DNA of 64,000 nucleotides, taken from the IMG/VR virus record IMGVR_UViG_3300035698_008372, positions 1-64,000 of that record; one strand, given 5' to 3'. The position numbers were made by a program, and so were the translations under genes. This DNA is from a virus. Below, piece by piece: positions 8,088 through 18,240 of the stretch; position 1 is the first letter of the stretch; each line of letters opens with the position of its first letter. Below the pieces are notes generated by a model. That model ran no database searches. It saw nothing but the letters and a program-made list of their open reading frames with translations, and was not told the DNA's origin.

Positions 8088-11000
8088 ATGGCTGAAGGTA
8101 AATTAGCACGGAATTTAAAAAGATTATTTTCTGGAACCGTTATTGTTCGCAATATTGGTGGTAGAAAATTAAAGGTTGTGGACACGGACAATGTCCAATC
8201 TACTGTGAATAGAAATTTCATGGATAGATATACTAGATTGTACTCATCAATGGGTGGGTCAACTGGTCGTGCTATACAATTCTATCAAGCTGGGCAGAGA
8301 ATGGCCCTTTTCAAAGATTACGAACAAATGGATGCGGATGCTATTATCTCATCCGCACTAGACATTTATGCAGATGAATGTTTGGCAGGCGATACCATAA
8401 TTCCATTATTGGATGGTCAAAAATTGACTTTAAAAGAAATGTTTGATAATAATATGACCGATTTTTGGTTGTATGGTATTGACGATGGTGGAAATTTTAA
8501 ACCGTCTATGGGTAGATTTGTGGCATATAAGGGAAAATCCGATGTTTATAAAATAACATTGGAAGATGGTACGATATTGAAATCCACTGGAAATCATAGG
8601 TGATTGGATTCAAATAATAAATTGAAATATACTGAAAATTTTAAAGTCGGGGATGGAATTTATGCTCTTTCTACTAAAATAAGTGAACATAAAAATATGC
8701 CTGGATATGAAATGATAAAAAATGGAGAAAATTTCGAATTTGTTCATCGGATGGTTGCTAAAAATAATAAAATTTTATTGGAAGAACGAAAGCATAAAAC
8801 GGATAAGGCTGTAATACACCATAGTTCATTTGATAAGAGAAATAATTCTCCGGAACATTTAATTTGGCTTAATTCCAAAGAGCATTGGCAAATGCATGCT
8901 GATTTTAACAAACAATTGTGGTCAGATGATACCAAAACTCATGCATATAAAGACAAAATTAAGGAAGCACATGAGGCATATTGAACACCCGAACTTAAAC
9001 ATCAAGTAGCTATACGCCAGTCTAAATTTATGAAAGACTGAATGTCGAAAACTACTGACAATGAAAGAAAAGTTTTATTTGGGAATTATGGTGAAAAAAA
9101 TGGAATGTATGGCAACGGCGAATTGTTGTCTGGTAATAAAAATGGTAGATGAATATCATCAATGAATAGAATTAGTAAGTATGATTTAAATACACTAGTT
9201 GATTTATTAATGAAAGAGTATACTGGTGGTAAAAATAGCAGTGCTAGAAATATTTTATCTAATCACTACGATTTTAATCGTTCGGAATTTTTAAAATTTT
9301 CCAAAATGGTATGTGAATATTATGGAATATCAAATTTAAAATCATTACCACGTGAATATTATTTTGAGAAAAATAAACATTTATTATCTGACATGAGATT
9401 AAAAATATCCAAATTCAATAAAAATCCAAAGCGAAATTTTAATTTATTGTGCAATAATATAGGGACTACTAAAATAGAGTTTAATCATATATTAAATAAA
9501 GCTGGATATCATTCTTTTGGTGATTTTGCGGATTCTTCTAATCATAAAATTATATCTATTGAGAAATTGCCTGAATTGGAAGATGTATATGATATTATTG
9601 ATGTGGATGATACTAACATTTATGCGATTGAATCGGTCGATGGATCGAAAATATATACTCACAATTCTACAATGAAATCCGAATATGGTGATGTTATTGA
9701 GATTACCGCTGAAGATGAGGGTGTAAGGGAAGTATTACATAACTTGTATTATGACATTTTGAATGTTGAATTCAACTTGTGGCCATGAGTTAGAAATATG
9801 TGTAAGTATGGGGATTTCTTCCTGCATTTACAGATAGATGACAATTATGGTATATACAATGTTATTCCAATGTCGGCCTATGATGTGGTTAGACTTGAAG
9901 GATTAGACCCAGCAAAACCAAATGAGGTTAAATTTCAATTGGGCGAGGGTGAAACCAGACACATGGCTAAGGGTAATGATGAAACCGAGATGCTGGAAGA
10001 TTATGAGGTTGCACACTTTAGACTACATTCAGATTCAAACTATTTGCCATACGGTAAAAGTATGATTGAAGGTGGCCGTAAAACGTGGAAACAACTAACA
10101 CTAATGGAAGATGCCATGCTGATTCACAGAATCATGAGGGCCCCTGAAAAGAGAGTATTCAAATTGGATATTGGTAATATTGCTCCAAATGAGGTTGAAC
10201 CATTCATGAAATCGGTTATTTCCAAAATGAAAAAAACCCCAGTTATGGATGAACAGACTGGTGAATATAATTTAAGATACAACATGCAGAATCTCACTGA
10301 GGACTTTTTCCTTCCAGTGCGTGGTTCTGATAGTGGAACTGAGATTGACACATTATCTGGGTTGTCTTATGAGTCCACCGATGATATAGAATATTTGAAG
10401 AACAAAATGATGGCGGCTTTGAAAGTACCTAGGGCATTCTTGGGATACGATGAGGCTCTAAACAGTAAATCAACATTGGCAGCAGAAGATGTGAGATTTG
10501 CAAAAACAATCGAGCGAATCCAAAAGGTGATAGTTGACGTTTTGATGAAAATTGGTGTGGTTCACCTTTATACTCAAGGGTATAGGGATGAGAGAATGCT
10601 TAATTTTGATCTTAGCTTAACTAACTCGTCTATCATGTTTGAAGAGGAACGGTTGGAATTATTGAACAACAAAATTTCAGCGGCTAGTTCACTTCTACAG
10701 GACGATTTGGCACCTACAGATTGGATATATAATAATATCTTCAAATTCGGAAAAGCCGAACAAGAACAAATCAGACTGGAACTATTAAAAGACAAAAAAC
10801 GCAAGTTCCGTTATCAACAGATTGAAGATGAGGGAAATGATCCATTGAAATCTGGTGAAGCTGTTGGTACACAAGGTGCCATGATGGCCGCCGGCGGGGA
10901 AGAGGGCGGCGGACCCCCACATCCAGTTCCAGGTGGCGCACAGGAAGAAAATTATGGTGATTATGGAGAAGATAATGAAGCTCCTGCAGGTGGCCATCCA

Positions 11001-11264
11001 GGTGGTGGCCGACCTAAAGAAGGGCCTAAGTATGGTAAGGATAGTTCCGCTACCGGCCGTGATCCACTAGGAAAACATGACATGAAAAAGGCCAGTAGCA
11101 ATAGTCCTAAATACGGAAAAACTTTATCACTCTCACATTACGCGTCTTTAAAGACAAGATTGGGTGAAAAGTTCGTAGAAAAGAATCAAAAAATATTAAA
11201 AGAATCTGATGATATAGAAAAAGAATATAAAGATGATATTTCTAGCTCAGAGGACGCTGAATAA
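8088..11264 (+). CDS. Portal protein (gp20-like), interrupted by an intein
   Basis: The precursor is 1,058 residues and the spliced portal about 629. The N-extein ends ALDIYADE and the C-extein starts STMKSEYGD, joining into the conserved ALDIYADES portal segment. Later portal motifs are CKYGDFFLHLQ, the DDIEYLKNKMMAALKVPRAFL region, and a Gly/Pro-rich tail near 10880-11050. Five TGA codons (8601, 8982, 9039, 9150, 9786) are read as Trp; the last, in LWPWVRNMCKYGD, lies in the extein itself. The portal forms the dodecameric DNA gateway at the head vertex and nucleates prohead assembly. RBS and spacing follow the terminase gene closely. Confidence 0.95.
8379..9665 (+). mobile_element. Intein with HNH-like endonuclease inside the portal gene
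   Basis: A 429-residue protein-splicing element. Block A begins at Cys (CLAGDTIIPLLDG). Block B is STGNHRW, whose Trp is encoded by TGA 8601. Block F/G is VYDIIDVDDTNIYAIES with a final IYTHN, followed by Ser as the first C-extein residue. The middle holds an HNH-like stretch (AVIHHSSFDKRNNSPEHLIW) consistent with a homing endonuclease. Four TGA-Trp codons lie within it, so it can only be made where UGA is read through. The insertion point is a highly conserved portal site, typical for inteins. Confidence 0.93.
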
Positions 11265-11287
11265 GCACCGATTTTAGGAAGTTTTAA

Positions 11288-11295
11288 TATTTATA
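11288..11295 (+). promoter_or_regulatory. T4-type late promoter TATTTATA
   Basis: TATTTATATATAAG lies 44 bases before ATG 11339 in the gap after the portal. The gap also has GGAG before the start. It matches the late promoter core seen upstream of other structural genes. Confidence 0.75.
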
Positions 11296-11338
11296 TATAA
11301 GATAAATTGCATAGAATTTATTAATATGGAGTGAAAAT

Positions 11339-12217
11339 ATGAGTAAAAATTTGCGACACAGCAAGATTAAGAACACTGGGATTTTATTTGAACTATTATC
11401 AAGACAGATAACAGTGGATGTTCTTAACAATAGGAAGAATTCTTCCGCCATAGATATTATTAAGAAGTATTTTAATGAGAATACGGAACTCGGAAGAGAG
11501 CAACAATTGTACCGTATATTGATTGGGGAAAATTACAATGTGGAATCTAAAGCGGATAAGTTGATTGAGGCGGTGATATCTTCACGCCAAAAAATCAAAA
11601 ATTCAAATTTGCACAACGAAAAATATAATCTCATTAAAGAGATCAAAGAGAATTACAGTGTAGATGAATTTTTCGCGGCCAGAATACCTAATTATAAAGT
11701 TTACGCGTCCATCTATAAATTATTTTTGTCTGAGACTTCAGGTGGTACATTCGATCCCGCCGAAGCTGTTAATAGCAGATTTACAATAATTGAACATATA
11801 ATTAGAAACCCAATTGCCAAAAAAGACAAGCAGGCTAAAATTGTTAGTGAGTATCAAAAGCAGGAAAAAGACTTGAGATTACTATCCTACCAAATTTTAG
11901 TTGACAAATTCAATGAACGCTATTCGGCGTTAGATTCCCATCAGAAAAAGTTGTTAAAGGAATATATTAATAATATTTCAAATACCAATAATTTGAGGGA
12001 ATATATCAATGTTGAATCTAAGAGAGTGACAAAGGAATTAAAATCATTGATTTCCAAGGTTGATGACGATATTACTCGTATCAAATTGAAGGAATCAATT
12101 GCTCAAGTCAGTAAGGTAACAACTGGCAAGCTTGTAAAAGATGATCAGGTAGTTAAGATGATGAGATATTATCAGTTAGTTAAAGAAATCAAGAAAACCA
12201 TCAAAGGAGATAAATAA
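11339..12217 (+). CDS. Conserved T4-like phage protein of the prohead region, unknown function
   Basis: A 292-residue, helical, Lys/Glu-rich protein starting MSKNLRHSKIKNTGILFELL. I recognise this N-terminal motif from marine T4-like phages near the gp21 protease, where it is annotated as hypothetical. The position between portal and protease suggests a prohead core or assembly role. It overlaps the next gene by one base (TAATG). It has no TGA codons. Confidence 0.7.
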   Translation: MSKNLRHSKIKNTGILFELLSRQITVDVLNNRKNSSAIDIIKKYFNENTELGREQQLYRILIGENYNVESKADKLIEAVISSRQKIKNSNLHNEKYNLIKEIKENYSVDEFFAARIPNYKVYASIYKLFLSETSGGTFDPAEAVNSRFTIIEHIIRNPIAKKDKQAKIVSEYQKQEKDLRLLSYQILVDKFNERYSALDSHQKKLLKEYINNISNTNNLREYINVESKRVTKELKSLISKVDDDITRIKLKESIAQVSKVTTGKLVKDDQVVKMMRYYQLVKEIKKTIKGDK

Positions 12218-12990
12218 TGAGTGACGCGTTACGGAATTATATTAGGGAATTAGTAGAAGCTGAGTTGGCCGAGGCCAATGCGACTGGTAACATTGATGGT
12301 GGTGAAGGTCCTCCTAAGACTCCCAATGCATTCAGAAACAAAAAAAATGGTAAGGTTGAAAAATCCGGCAGAGCAAAGGGTCATAAAGACCCAGCGGTAG
12401 GTGAATACACAAAAGCTGATGTCAGCAACAAATATATTAAAAAAATGTATGAAACTATGGTAGCACATAGGGTGTCATTGAATGAAAAACTGGGTATCGA
12501 AGCAAGAGAACTTCAGATTTTTATTGATAATGACCAAGCATTGTATAAACAGCGGTTTATTCCAATTTTGAAGAATTTATCTAAGAAAAAGAAATCTGGT
12601 AAATTTGACGCCGCTTTGGCTCCAAAATTATTTATGTATTTGGTTGACGATGGTGCAAAACGATATGTCAAAGAGTATGGCGGTAATGTACGTGATGTGT
12701 TCCCTAAAAAGGAACGTATGGAATTGGCTAAAGAATATGCTGCAGATTTTGAAGAAGCATTTGAAAATAAAGAATATGATTTTATGAATGAAGATATGGC
12801 TCCAAATAAGGTGGATCAGGCTGAGAATGATTGGGGCAAACTCAAACACGCTCACTGACTGATAAGTTCGGTGGCCAGTGACGCCGGTGGTTATTCACAA
12901 TCTTCCAGTTCAAAAATCTCAGTAATATCCAAGGGATTGGACGGGGTAATGAAATATTTTAAAAAAGATACTGGTATAAAGGGGAAATAA
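12217..12990 (+). CDS. Prohead-region protein with N-terminal leader-like helix
   Basis: A 257-residue protein. The N-terminus (ALRNYIRELVEAELAEANA) resembles the capsid-targeting leader and has possible (L/V)xE sites. TGA 12856 is read as Trp (KHAHWLISSVASDAGG), which extends the protein to TAA 12988. The extended tail is Ser/Gly-rich then basic. It is adjacent to and upstream of the protease gene, so it may be a core protein or substrate. Function not established. Confidence 0.7.
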
Positions 12991-12991
12991 T

Positions 12992-13597
12992 ATGATAACT
13001 AGACAGCTAATTGTGGATTATTTGTTATTTGATGTTTCACCGCAACAAATTACGGAATCTATTAAACAGAATGGCAAGGTAATTGTACAGGGTGTATTAC
13101 AACGTGCAAATTCCGAAAATCAAAATGGTAGGGTTTACCCACGCAAGATTTTAATGAGAGAAGCGGAAAAATATTCCGAAAATTTCATTAAACAGAAAAG
13201 AGCGATGGGTGAATTGGATCACCCCGATAGTTCAGTAGTAAACCTACAGAACGTATCTCATAATATTGTGGAAACACATTGGGAAGGTGACAATTTAATT
13301 GGAACCATCGAAGTATTGGGTACTCCTTCTGGAAATATTCTAAAGGAATTATTTAAAGCTGGCATAAAATTGGGTATTTCATCCAGAGGTTTAGGTTCGG
13401 TTCAACAATCTGAAGCTGCTGGTGGTGCACAAGAAGTCCAAGATGATTTCGAATTGATTGCATTCGATTTTGTTTCAAATCCGAGTACACATGGTGCATT
13501 TATGTACCCAGTGAATGAATCGGTTGATCCATCTGCCAGAACGTGTGGAAAATGGTGTAAAGTAGAATCAATCATTAATGATATTATTAGAGGATAA
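12992..13597 (+). CDS. Prohead maturation protease (gp21-like)
   Basis: A 201-residue serine protease of the T4 gp21 type, which cuts scaffold, internal proteins and capsid protein during head maturation. Conserved segments are the RANSENQNGRVYPRKI region, the catalytic His context GELDHPDSS, and the Ser context LGISSRGLGS, followed by DFVSNPSTHGAFM. Its position just upstream of scaffold and capsid genes agrees with T4. Known T4 specificity is (L/I)xE before A, G or S, which many neighbouring proteins here carry. Confidence 0.95.
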   Translation: MITRQLIVDYLLFDVSPQQITESIKQNGKVIVQGVLQRANSENQNGRVYPRKILMREAEKYSENFIKQKRAMGELDHPDSSVVNLQNVSHNIVETHWEGDNLIGTIEVLGTPSGNILKELFKAGIKLGISSRGLGSVQQSEAAGGAQEVQDDFELIAFDFVSNPSTHGAFMYPVNESVDPSARTCGKWCKVESIINDIIRG

Positions 13598-13600
13598 ATA

Positions 13601-13825
13601 ATGAAAAAATCTGAATTACGTCAAATCATTAAAGAAGAGCTTTTGAAAGAAGAAGAAGGTGACCTCGGCCGTGACATTGATAGGGTTGTCCAGATGGCAA
13701 AGGATAAATTTAGCGATTGGGAATCCGATAAAGAAATCAACAAATTGACAATGAAAAATTTACAAAGGCTTGCCGATTTCTTCGGCAAAGACGCTAAAAA
13801 ACTATTGGCTAAGGAGGGCAAATAA
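13601..13825 (+). CDS. Leader-bearing putative internal capsid protein
   Basis: A 74-residue protein starting MKKSELRQIIKEELLKEEEGD, only four bases after the protease stop. The rest is charged and helical. Candidate cut sites lie in LLKEEE-G. It is the smallest member of the leader family next to the protease. Function unknown. Confidence 0.65.
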   Translation: MKKSELRQIIKEELLKEEEGDLGRDIDRVVQMAKDKFSDWESDKEINKLTMKNLQRLADFFGKDAKKLLAKEGK

Positions 13826-14157
13826 TGAAAAGAACGAATTTAAAGGATTTAATTAGTGAACATGCATTCGATCGCAAGTTCGGAGAACCAAGTCCAACAC
13901 TGGAAGATACAATGAATTCCCATGGTAGAAAATCTATCAATGAAGCTGACATTAAGATGTCAAAACATTGGGAAGAGGTGGTTGCCGAAAAACAGGAAGA
14001 ACTAGAGGATTTATTCGGTGATTTGGAAGTATTGTTAAATGACAATTCACATGAAGATTGGTTCAATTCCGCATTTAAACATTTTGACAATGCCACTACA
14101 GCTATAGAATCGGCGATGAAGAAATTAAAGTCCATAAGTAAGAAAATTAAGGAGTAA
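13825..14157 (+). CDS. Small helical protein, putative internal or core protein
   Basis: A 110-residue protein overlapping the preceding stop by one base (TAATG). The start MKRTNLKDLISEHAF is a divergent leader-like helix with an ISE site. An internal SINEA could be a second site. The C-terminal half is a predicted coiled coil (TTAIESAMKKLKSISKK). Function unknown. Confidence 0.6.
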   Translation: MKRTNLKDLISEHAFDRKFGEPSPTLEDTMNSHGRKSINEADIKMSKHWEEVVAEKQEELEDLFGDLEVLLNDNSHEDWFNSAFKHFDNATTAIESAMKKLKSISKKIKE

Positions 14158-14159
14158 TC

Positions 14160-14951
14160 ATGGGTAATGAGAAAATATTATACGAATCAATAGGTAATAA
14201 TTGGAAATCATTTCTAAATGAAGCGGCCAAATATGCCGATTTATATGGAGATGGTGTTGCAATTGGTACATCCGAATATGGTATCTATGCAATTGAAATG
14301 AATACTAAGCGTGGTCATTTTTCAATGACCGATTCCACTTATGAGGTGATTACTCAAGAGGGTATCAAGGAAATGGAACGTGATACTATTGAATATGAAG
14401 CTGATTATTATTGGGATGAAGTATTTGCACAGGGTGAAAATATTGAAAGTAATTATTCTGGAGAAGAATGGGGAGACATACCAAAGGGTGAACAGAAACA
14501 TTTAATAGAAACCATGATTGATATTGTAGTGGATAGTAAAATGGACAGTATGCGTGGTGAATTTGATTATGAATTCAACGGAAAATCTGAAGAATTCCAT
14601 CTGGATATGGTAGGCGGCGGACAGGGAGGAATGGATGATCTCGATAAACCCATTATCCCCAAAAAGGATGCACAAGTACTTAAAATGGCTTGGGACAAAC
14701 TACACCTTGGAAAAGAAAAAGATTTTGATAGCGGTGAACTGGCTCTTATGAAAAAGGCTATAGACATTTATGAAAAACTTAAAAAGAATGACCAGAAATT
14801 ACTAGAAAAATCACTTCAATTGTGGTGGATTGGTAACAAGGGCAAGGGTGGCAAGGCCATTGAAAAGATGATGAAAAAGAACGGTTATAAAACGGGAAAA
14901 TTGAAACCTGGTGAATTGAAAAAAATCAAAAAAACCCCAATGGGTTTCTAA
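14160..14951 (+). CDS. Prohead-region protein of unknown function
   Basis: A 263-residue protein starting three bases after the preceding gene. FLNE-A near residue 20 could be a gp21 site. An N-terminal alpha/beta domain (YGDGVAIGTSEYGIYAIEM) is followed by acidic then Lys-rich segments ending KKIKKTPMGF. No family recognised; its place in the core region suggests a packaged or scaffolding role. Confidence 0.6.
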   Translation: MGNEKILYESIGNNWKSFLNEAAKYADLYGDGVAIGTSEYGIYAIEMNTKRGHFSMTDSTYEVITQEGIKEMERDTIEYEADYYWDEVFAQGENIESNYSGEEWGDIPKGEQKHLIETMIDIVVDSKMDSMRGEFDYEFNGKSEEFHLDMVGGGQGGMDDLDKPIIPKKDAQVLKMAWDKLHLGKEKDFDSGELALMKKAIDIYEKLKKNDQKLLEKSLQLWWIGNKGKGGKAIEKMMKKNGYKTGKLKPGELKKIKKTPMGF

Positions 14952-14970
14952 GAAATATAAGGGAGAACCA

Positions 14971-15687
14971 ATGCCAGCAGTCAGCAAAGCACAGCAATCG
15001 TTTATGAACGCTGTAGCAAAATACAAAAAGGGTGAACTACCAGACGCGTCTCAAGAAATTAAAGATGCGGCAGAGGGTATGACATCTGGTGAAGTTGATG
15101 ATTTTGTGGACACTGACACCGAAGACCTGCCGGATACAGTAGAAGAAGCTGAAAAAAAGAGAGATTACGCTAAAGAATATCAGGCTAGAAAACCTTATTA
15201 TTACAAAAAATTTCAAGCATCCGATAAGGCAAAGAAATACAGAGCCGAATTGAATAAGTACAACCGAGATCATGGTACATACGGAAATGGCGACGGAAAA
15301 GACGCTTCACATAAGGGTGGCAAAATAGTTGGCTTTGAAGATCAATCAAAAAACCGCAGTCGCAAGGAGAAAAGCAGATTGAAAAAGGAATCATTGGAAA
15401 TTCGGATAATCAGAAAAATTATTAGAGCCGAATTATTGGAAGCAATGAAACCATCCGAAGCGTATGGGTACACCAAAGATGGGGTGGTGATGTACAAAGG
15501 TTCCAAAAAGAATGTAACCAAAAAAGTAAAAGAGGCTATGAAAAAAAGCCCCGAATCTAAATTTAGTATATTTATGAGTGCCAAGGTTAAGGTCGGCGAT
15601 AAATATTCGGTAAAAAACGAAATAGACTTGCCAGCAAACTTACATCCAAGACCACATCAACAGGGCGTGGTTGGTGATATGTCATAG
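14971..15687 (+). CDS. Conserved phage protein with MPAVSKAQQSFM N-terminus (DUF3008-like)
   Basis: A 238-residue protein. The N-terminus MPAVSKAQQSFMNAV resembles the DUF3008 family of small phage proteins. The middle (RDYAKEYQARKPYYYKKFQ, then DASHKGGKIVGFEDQSKNR) is a segment I recognise from T4-like structural proteins of unknown role. An internal IIRKIIRAELLEA looks like an embedded leader with an LLE-A site. GGGAG lies 7 bases before the start. Function unknown. Confidence 0.6.
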   Translation: MPAVSKAQQSFMNAVAKYKKGELPDASQEIKDAAEGMTSGEVDDFVDTDTEDLPDTVEEAEKKRDYAKEYQARKPYYYKKFQASDKAKKYRAELNKYNRDHGTYGNGDGKDASHKGGKIVGFEDQSKNRSRKEKSRLKKESLEIRIIRKIIRAELLEAMKPSEAYGYTKDGVVMYKGSKKNVTKKVKEAMKKSPESKFSIFMSAKVKVGDKYSVKNEIDLPANLHPRPHQQGVVGDMS

Positions 15688-15693
15688 GAGACA

Positions 15694-15978
15694 ATGATGA
15701 AAAATAAAGACATGATGGAAATGAATAAAAAGTGGAGAGATTGGAGACTCGAGGAAAAAGTGGAAATTATAACTGAATCTTTGAATCCAAATAAAATTAT
15801 GGAAATATTTGGAGACGTTATTTATAGGAATGTGGATGACATTATTGAAGTGAGAAATAGTAACTCCAAGAAAAATCAATTGGAAATAATTGTTCAAACA
15901 TCCAAGGGTGATAAACTTGTGACATTGACAGCAAAAATAGAAGATGCACCAGCCGAAGACGTCCCTAGGGCGCATTAA
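15694..15978 (+). CDS. Small hypothetical protein
   Basis: A 94-residue protein with a Met/Lys-rich N-terminus (MMKNKDMMEMNKKW) and a beta-rich C-terminus (QLEIIVQTSKGDKLVTLTAK). GGAG precedes the start. It stands between two prohead-region genes on the same strand. No family recognised. Confidence 0.55.
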   Translation: MMKNKDMMEMNKKWRDWRLEEKVEIITESLNPNKIMEIFGDVIYRNVDDIIEVRNSNSKKNQLEIIVQTSKGDKLVTLTAKIEDAPAEDVPRAH

Positions 15979-15992
15979 ATAGGAGACCAATA

Positions 15993-17012
15993 ATGGCAAA
16001 GAAAAAACAAAAATTAGATGAACACATGTTATCAATAGTTGGCGGATTCGTCAATCCTACAAATAACTTCCGTTATCATAGTCTTGGTAAAATCGCTGAA
16101 GAATTTGCAACAGAAGAAGACCCAAAATATGACTTGAAAGAGTTTGTAAATGAGGTTGGAAATTTCAATGAAATGGGCAAGGTAATCTATCGTGAAAATG
16201 ATATTAGAGAAACCGCTCAGAAATTGGCTAAAATGTGTGAGATTGCAAAGCATCACGCTCTTAGTCAAGTTGATGAAGAATTTGATAAAATCACAATCAA
16301 TAAAAATATGAAAACTTTGGGGAACCATTCCAAGGAATTTAGTAAAATCGCTAATGAGGCTGCTGGGGTACAGCAAAGAATGGAATCACTATTTGAAGAT
16401 ATGGGTCATATTCTAGGCAGGTACTATGAAATTAAAGGTGGCGGTGATAGTGAAGAATCAGTCGATGGTGGCGATATCCGTAAAATTGGTAAAAAAATCA
16501 AAGAGAATGACGGTGAATATGAGAAATTTTTCAGGAGTGCAATGAAGAAATACGGAATCAGCTCACCTGATGAACTTGAAGATGATGAGAAAAAGAAATT
16601 CTACAATTACATAGATAAGAACTATCAAGCCAAAACCGAATCCAAATTGCAAGAAGGTAAATTTTCAATGGAAGACGATGAAGATGACGGTGATAAAGAA
16701 ATGGCAGTTCAAGATCATATTGAACGGAAATTAAAGCGTAAGAAAATAGGAGAATGGGAATTCTTTACGGATCAAATGTCTGGTGCATGGGAATGGGGCC
16801 GTGATGGTGATGATACTCTAATATACGCTACATTATTCTGGGATGGGGATAACACCGGATTGCCAATCAACGTGGTTGTTGACGGTGGTGATTATGATGA
16901 TAAATTCAAACCGAATTTTGTTAAATATAAGTCAAAGGGTGCGGATGCCGATTTGAAATGGTATATAAATACTATGAAAAAAATATTAAAGGACGCTAGC
17001 GCGAAATACTAA
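15993..17012 (+). CDS. Prohead-region protein, unknown function
   Basis: A 339-residue protein. The N-terminal half is helical (IAEEFATEEDP, ETAQKLAKMCEIAKHHAL). The C-terminal third is a Trp- and Gly-rich beta domain (EWEFFTDQMSGAWEWGRDG, LFWDGDNTGLP). The two halves are joined by an acidic linker with LQEG, a possible protease site. All Trp codons are TGG. Function unknown. Confidence 0.6.
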   Translation: MAKKKQKLDEHMLSIVGGFVNPTNNFRYHSLGKIAEEFATEEDPKYDLKEFVNEVGNFNEMGKVIYRENDIRETAQKLAKMCEIAKHHALSQVDEEFDKITINKNMKTLGNHSKEFSKIANEAAGVQQRMESLFEDMGHILGRYYEIKGGGDSEESVDGGDIRKIGKKIKENDGEYEKFFRSAMKKYGISSPDELEDDEKKKFYNYIDKNYQAKTESKLQEGKFSMEDDEDDGDKEMAVQDHIERKLKRKKIGEWEFFTDQMSGAWEWGRDGDDTLIYATLFWDGDNTGLPINVVVDGGDYDDKFKPNFVKYKSKGADADLKWYINTMKKILKDASAKY

Positions 17013-17014
17013 AA

Positions 17015-17752
17015 ATGACAATAGACGAACGAGCTGGAATTGGTGAACTGGTCAAGATTGATCGTAAATTTTATAAAGAATTTATGAAACGATTTGGTGT
17101 AACCAAACAAGTAATATCGAAACCTTTTAAAATATTAAAAAGGGACTCAAGTGTAATTAGTGTGAGGTCACTTGAAAATAACAAAAAGTATCAATTGCCG
17201 TTTGGAATATATTCATCAGCTACATTTGCAAATTATAAGAATAATCTAAAACAAGCATGGAGTGAAGATGTGGATACTAAGAAAAAACGAGTAACCGTAA
17301 AAGAAGTATTCAGGTGGTTCAAAGGACTTGAAGAAAATAAGTGGAGAAAGACATATCCAATCGACGCCCGCAGAATTTCATATTTTGTAAATAACAGTGG
17401 ATTGAATGAGGTGGATAGAGCAGAAATGCCCAAGTCACTAAAGAAAAAGAATCCTGACGCAACATACGTTCGTGAACAAAAGTTCGCAAAAAGATTTATG
17501 GAATATAAGGAAGAATCCAACAAACTTGAAGAATCGGTTCGCTCTGAAATTCGAAGTATATTGGCCGAAGATTTCAATGATGATCAGGTCGGGGAATATG
17601 TGAATAATGTGGCCGAATTGAAACAGGCCGCTGGTAATGTCAATATGGACAAAGTAGAAGAATATGCAAAAAAATACTATAGGTCAGTGATAGGAGCTAA
17701 TAAACATGGTTACATACAGCACTTGACTAAATTATTTAAAAAGCTAAAATAA
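17015..17752 (+). CDS. Prohead-region protein, unknown function
   Basis: A 245-residue basic protein starting two bases after the preceding stop. Features include VTKQVISKPFKILKR, a KWRKTYPIDARRISYF segment, and SVRSEIRSILAEDF, a leader-like helix with a LAE site. It may be cut into an N-terminal part and a 70-residue C-terminal helical piece. Function unknown. Confidence 0.55.
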   Translation: MTIDERAGIGELVKIDRKFYKEFMKRFGVTKQVISKPFKILKRDSSVISVRSLENNKKYQLPFGIYSSATFANYKNNLKQAWSEDVDTKKKRVTVKEVFRWFKGLEENKWRKTYPIDARRISYFVNNSGLNEVDRAEMPKSLKKKNPDATYVREQKFAKRFMEYKEESNKLEESVRSEIRSILAEDFNDDQVGEYVNNVAELKQAAGNVNMDKVEEYAKKYYRSVIGANKHGYIQHLTKLFKKLK

Positions 17753-17780
17753 GAGAACATAAAAAACAAAAGAGGTTAAT

Positions 17781-17990
17781 ATGATTAGTGTAAAGGTCAT
17801 TGATGGAAACATCGAAAAAGCTCTTCAAATTATGAAGAGAAAAATTAAAGATACAAGGTTGTTCGTGGAACTAAGGGAAAACGAAGAATATAAGAAACCA
17901 TCCCAGCGCCGTAGAGAGCAAAAAGCTAGGGGAAAAATCAGAGAAAAATATCGTATACTGGAGAGACAAAATGGAGAACCACAAAGATAG
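17781..17990 (+). CDS. rpsU: Ribosomal protein bS21, phage-encoded
   Basis: A 69-residue basic protein matching bS21: an N-terminal beta strand (ISVKVIDGNIEKAL), then MKRKIKDT and the KPSQRRREQKARGKIR signature. bS21 sits on the 30S platform next to the anti-Shine-Dalgarno end of 16S rRNA and affects initiation. Phages are known to carry it and may use it to favour phage mRNA. The start has AGAGG 7 bases upstream. The 3' end overlaps the next gene by 20 bases. It lies among late head genes, suggesting late expression. Confidence 0.92.
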   Translation: MISVKVIDGNIEKALQIMKRKIKDTRLFVELRENEEYKKPSQRRREQKARGKIREKYRILERQNGEPQR

Positions 17991-18213
17991 AGCAATAAAA
18001 TTTTCAGCATTACTTGAGGCGGATTTGCCATTCAGTGACGATGAAATTATGGAAATAATCAGGGAAGAGATCAATGAGGCCAATTATAAGGGTCTGGTGG
18101 ATCAATCCAAAAAGATTATGAAAAAGTTAAAAGACGCCAAGCTGTCCCCAGAGGATGTTAAGAAATTAACATTAGCACTGAGGCAGATTCAGGCGGTGTT
18201 AGATTACGCGTAA
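17971..18213 (+). CDS. Small leader-like helical protein
   Basis: An 80-residue protein that starts inside the end of the bS21 gene (ATG 17971, GGAGAG 8 bases upstream). EIMEIIREEINEANY is a leader-like helix with an INE-A site near residue 35, placed internally rather than at the N-terminus. A helical Lys-rich C-terminus follows. It may be an internal capsid protein. Function unknown. Confidence 0.6.
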   Translation: MENHKDRAIKFSALLEADLPFSDDEIMEIIREEINEANYKGLVDQSKKIMKKLKDAKLSPEDVKKLTLALRQIQAVLDYA

Positions 18214-18240
18214 AGCATAAACAAATAAAGGGAAAATAAC

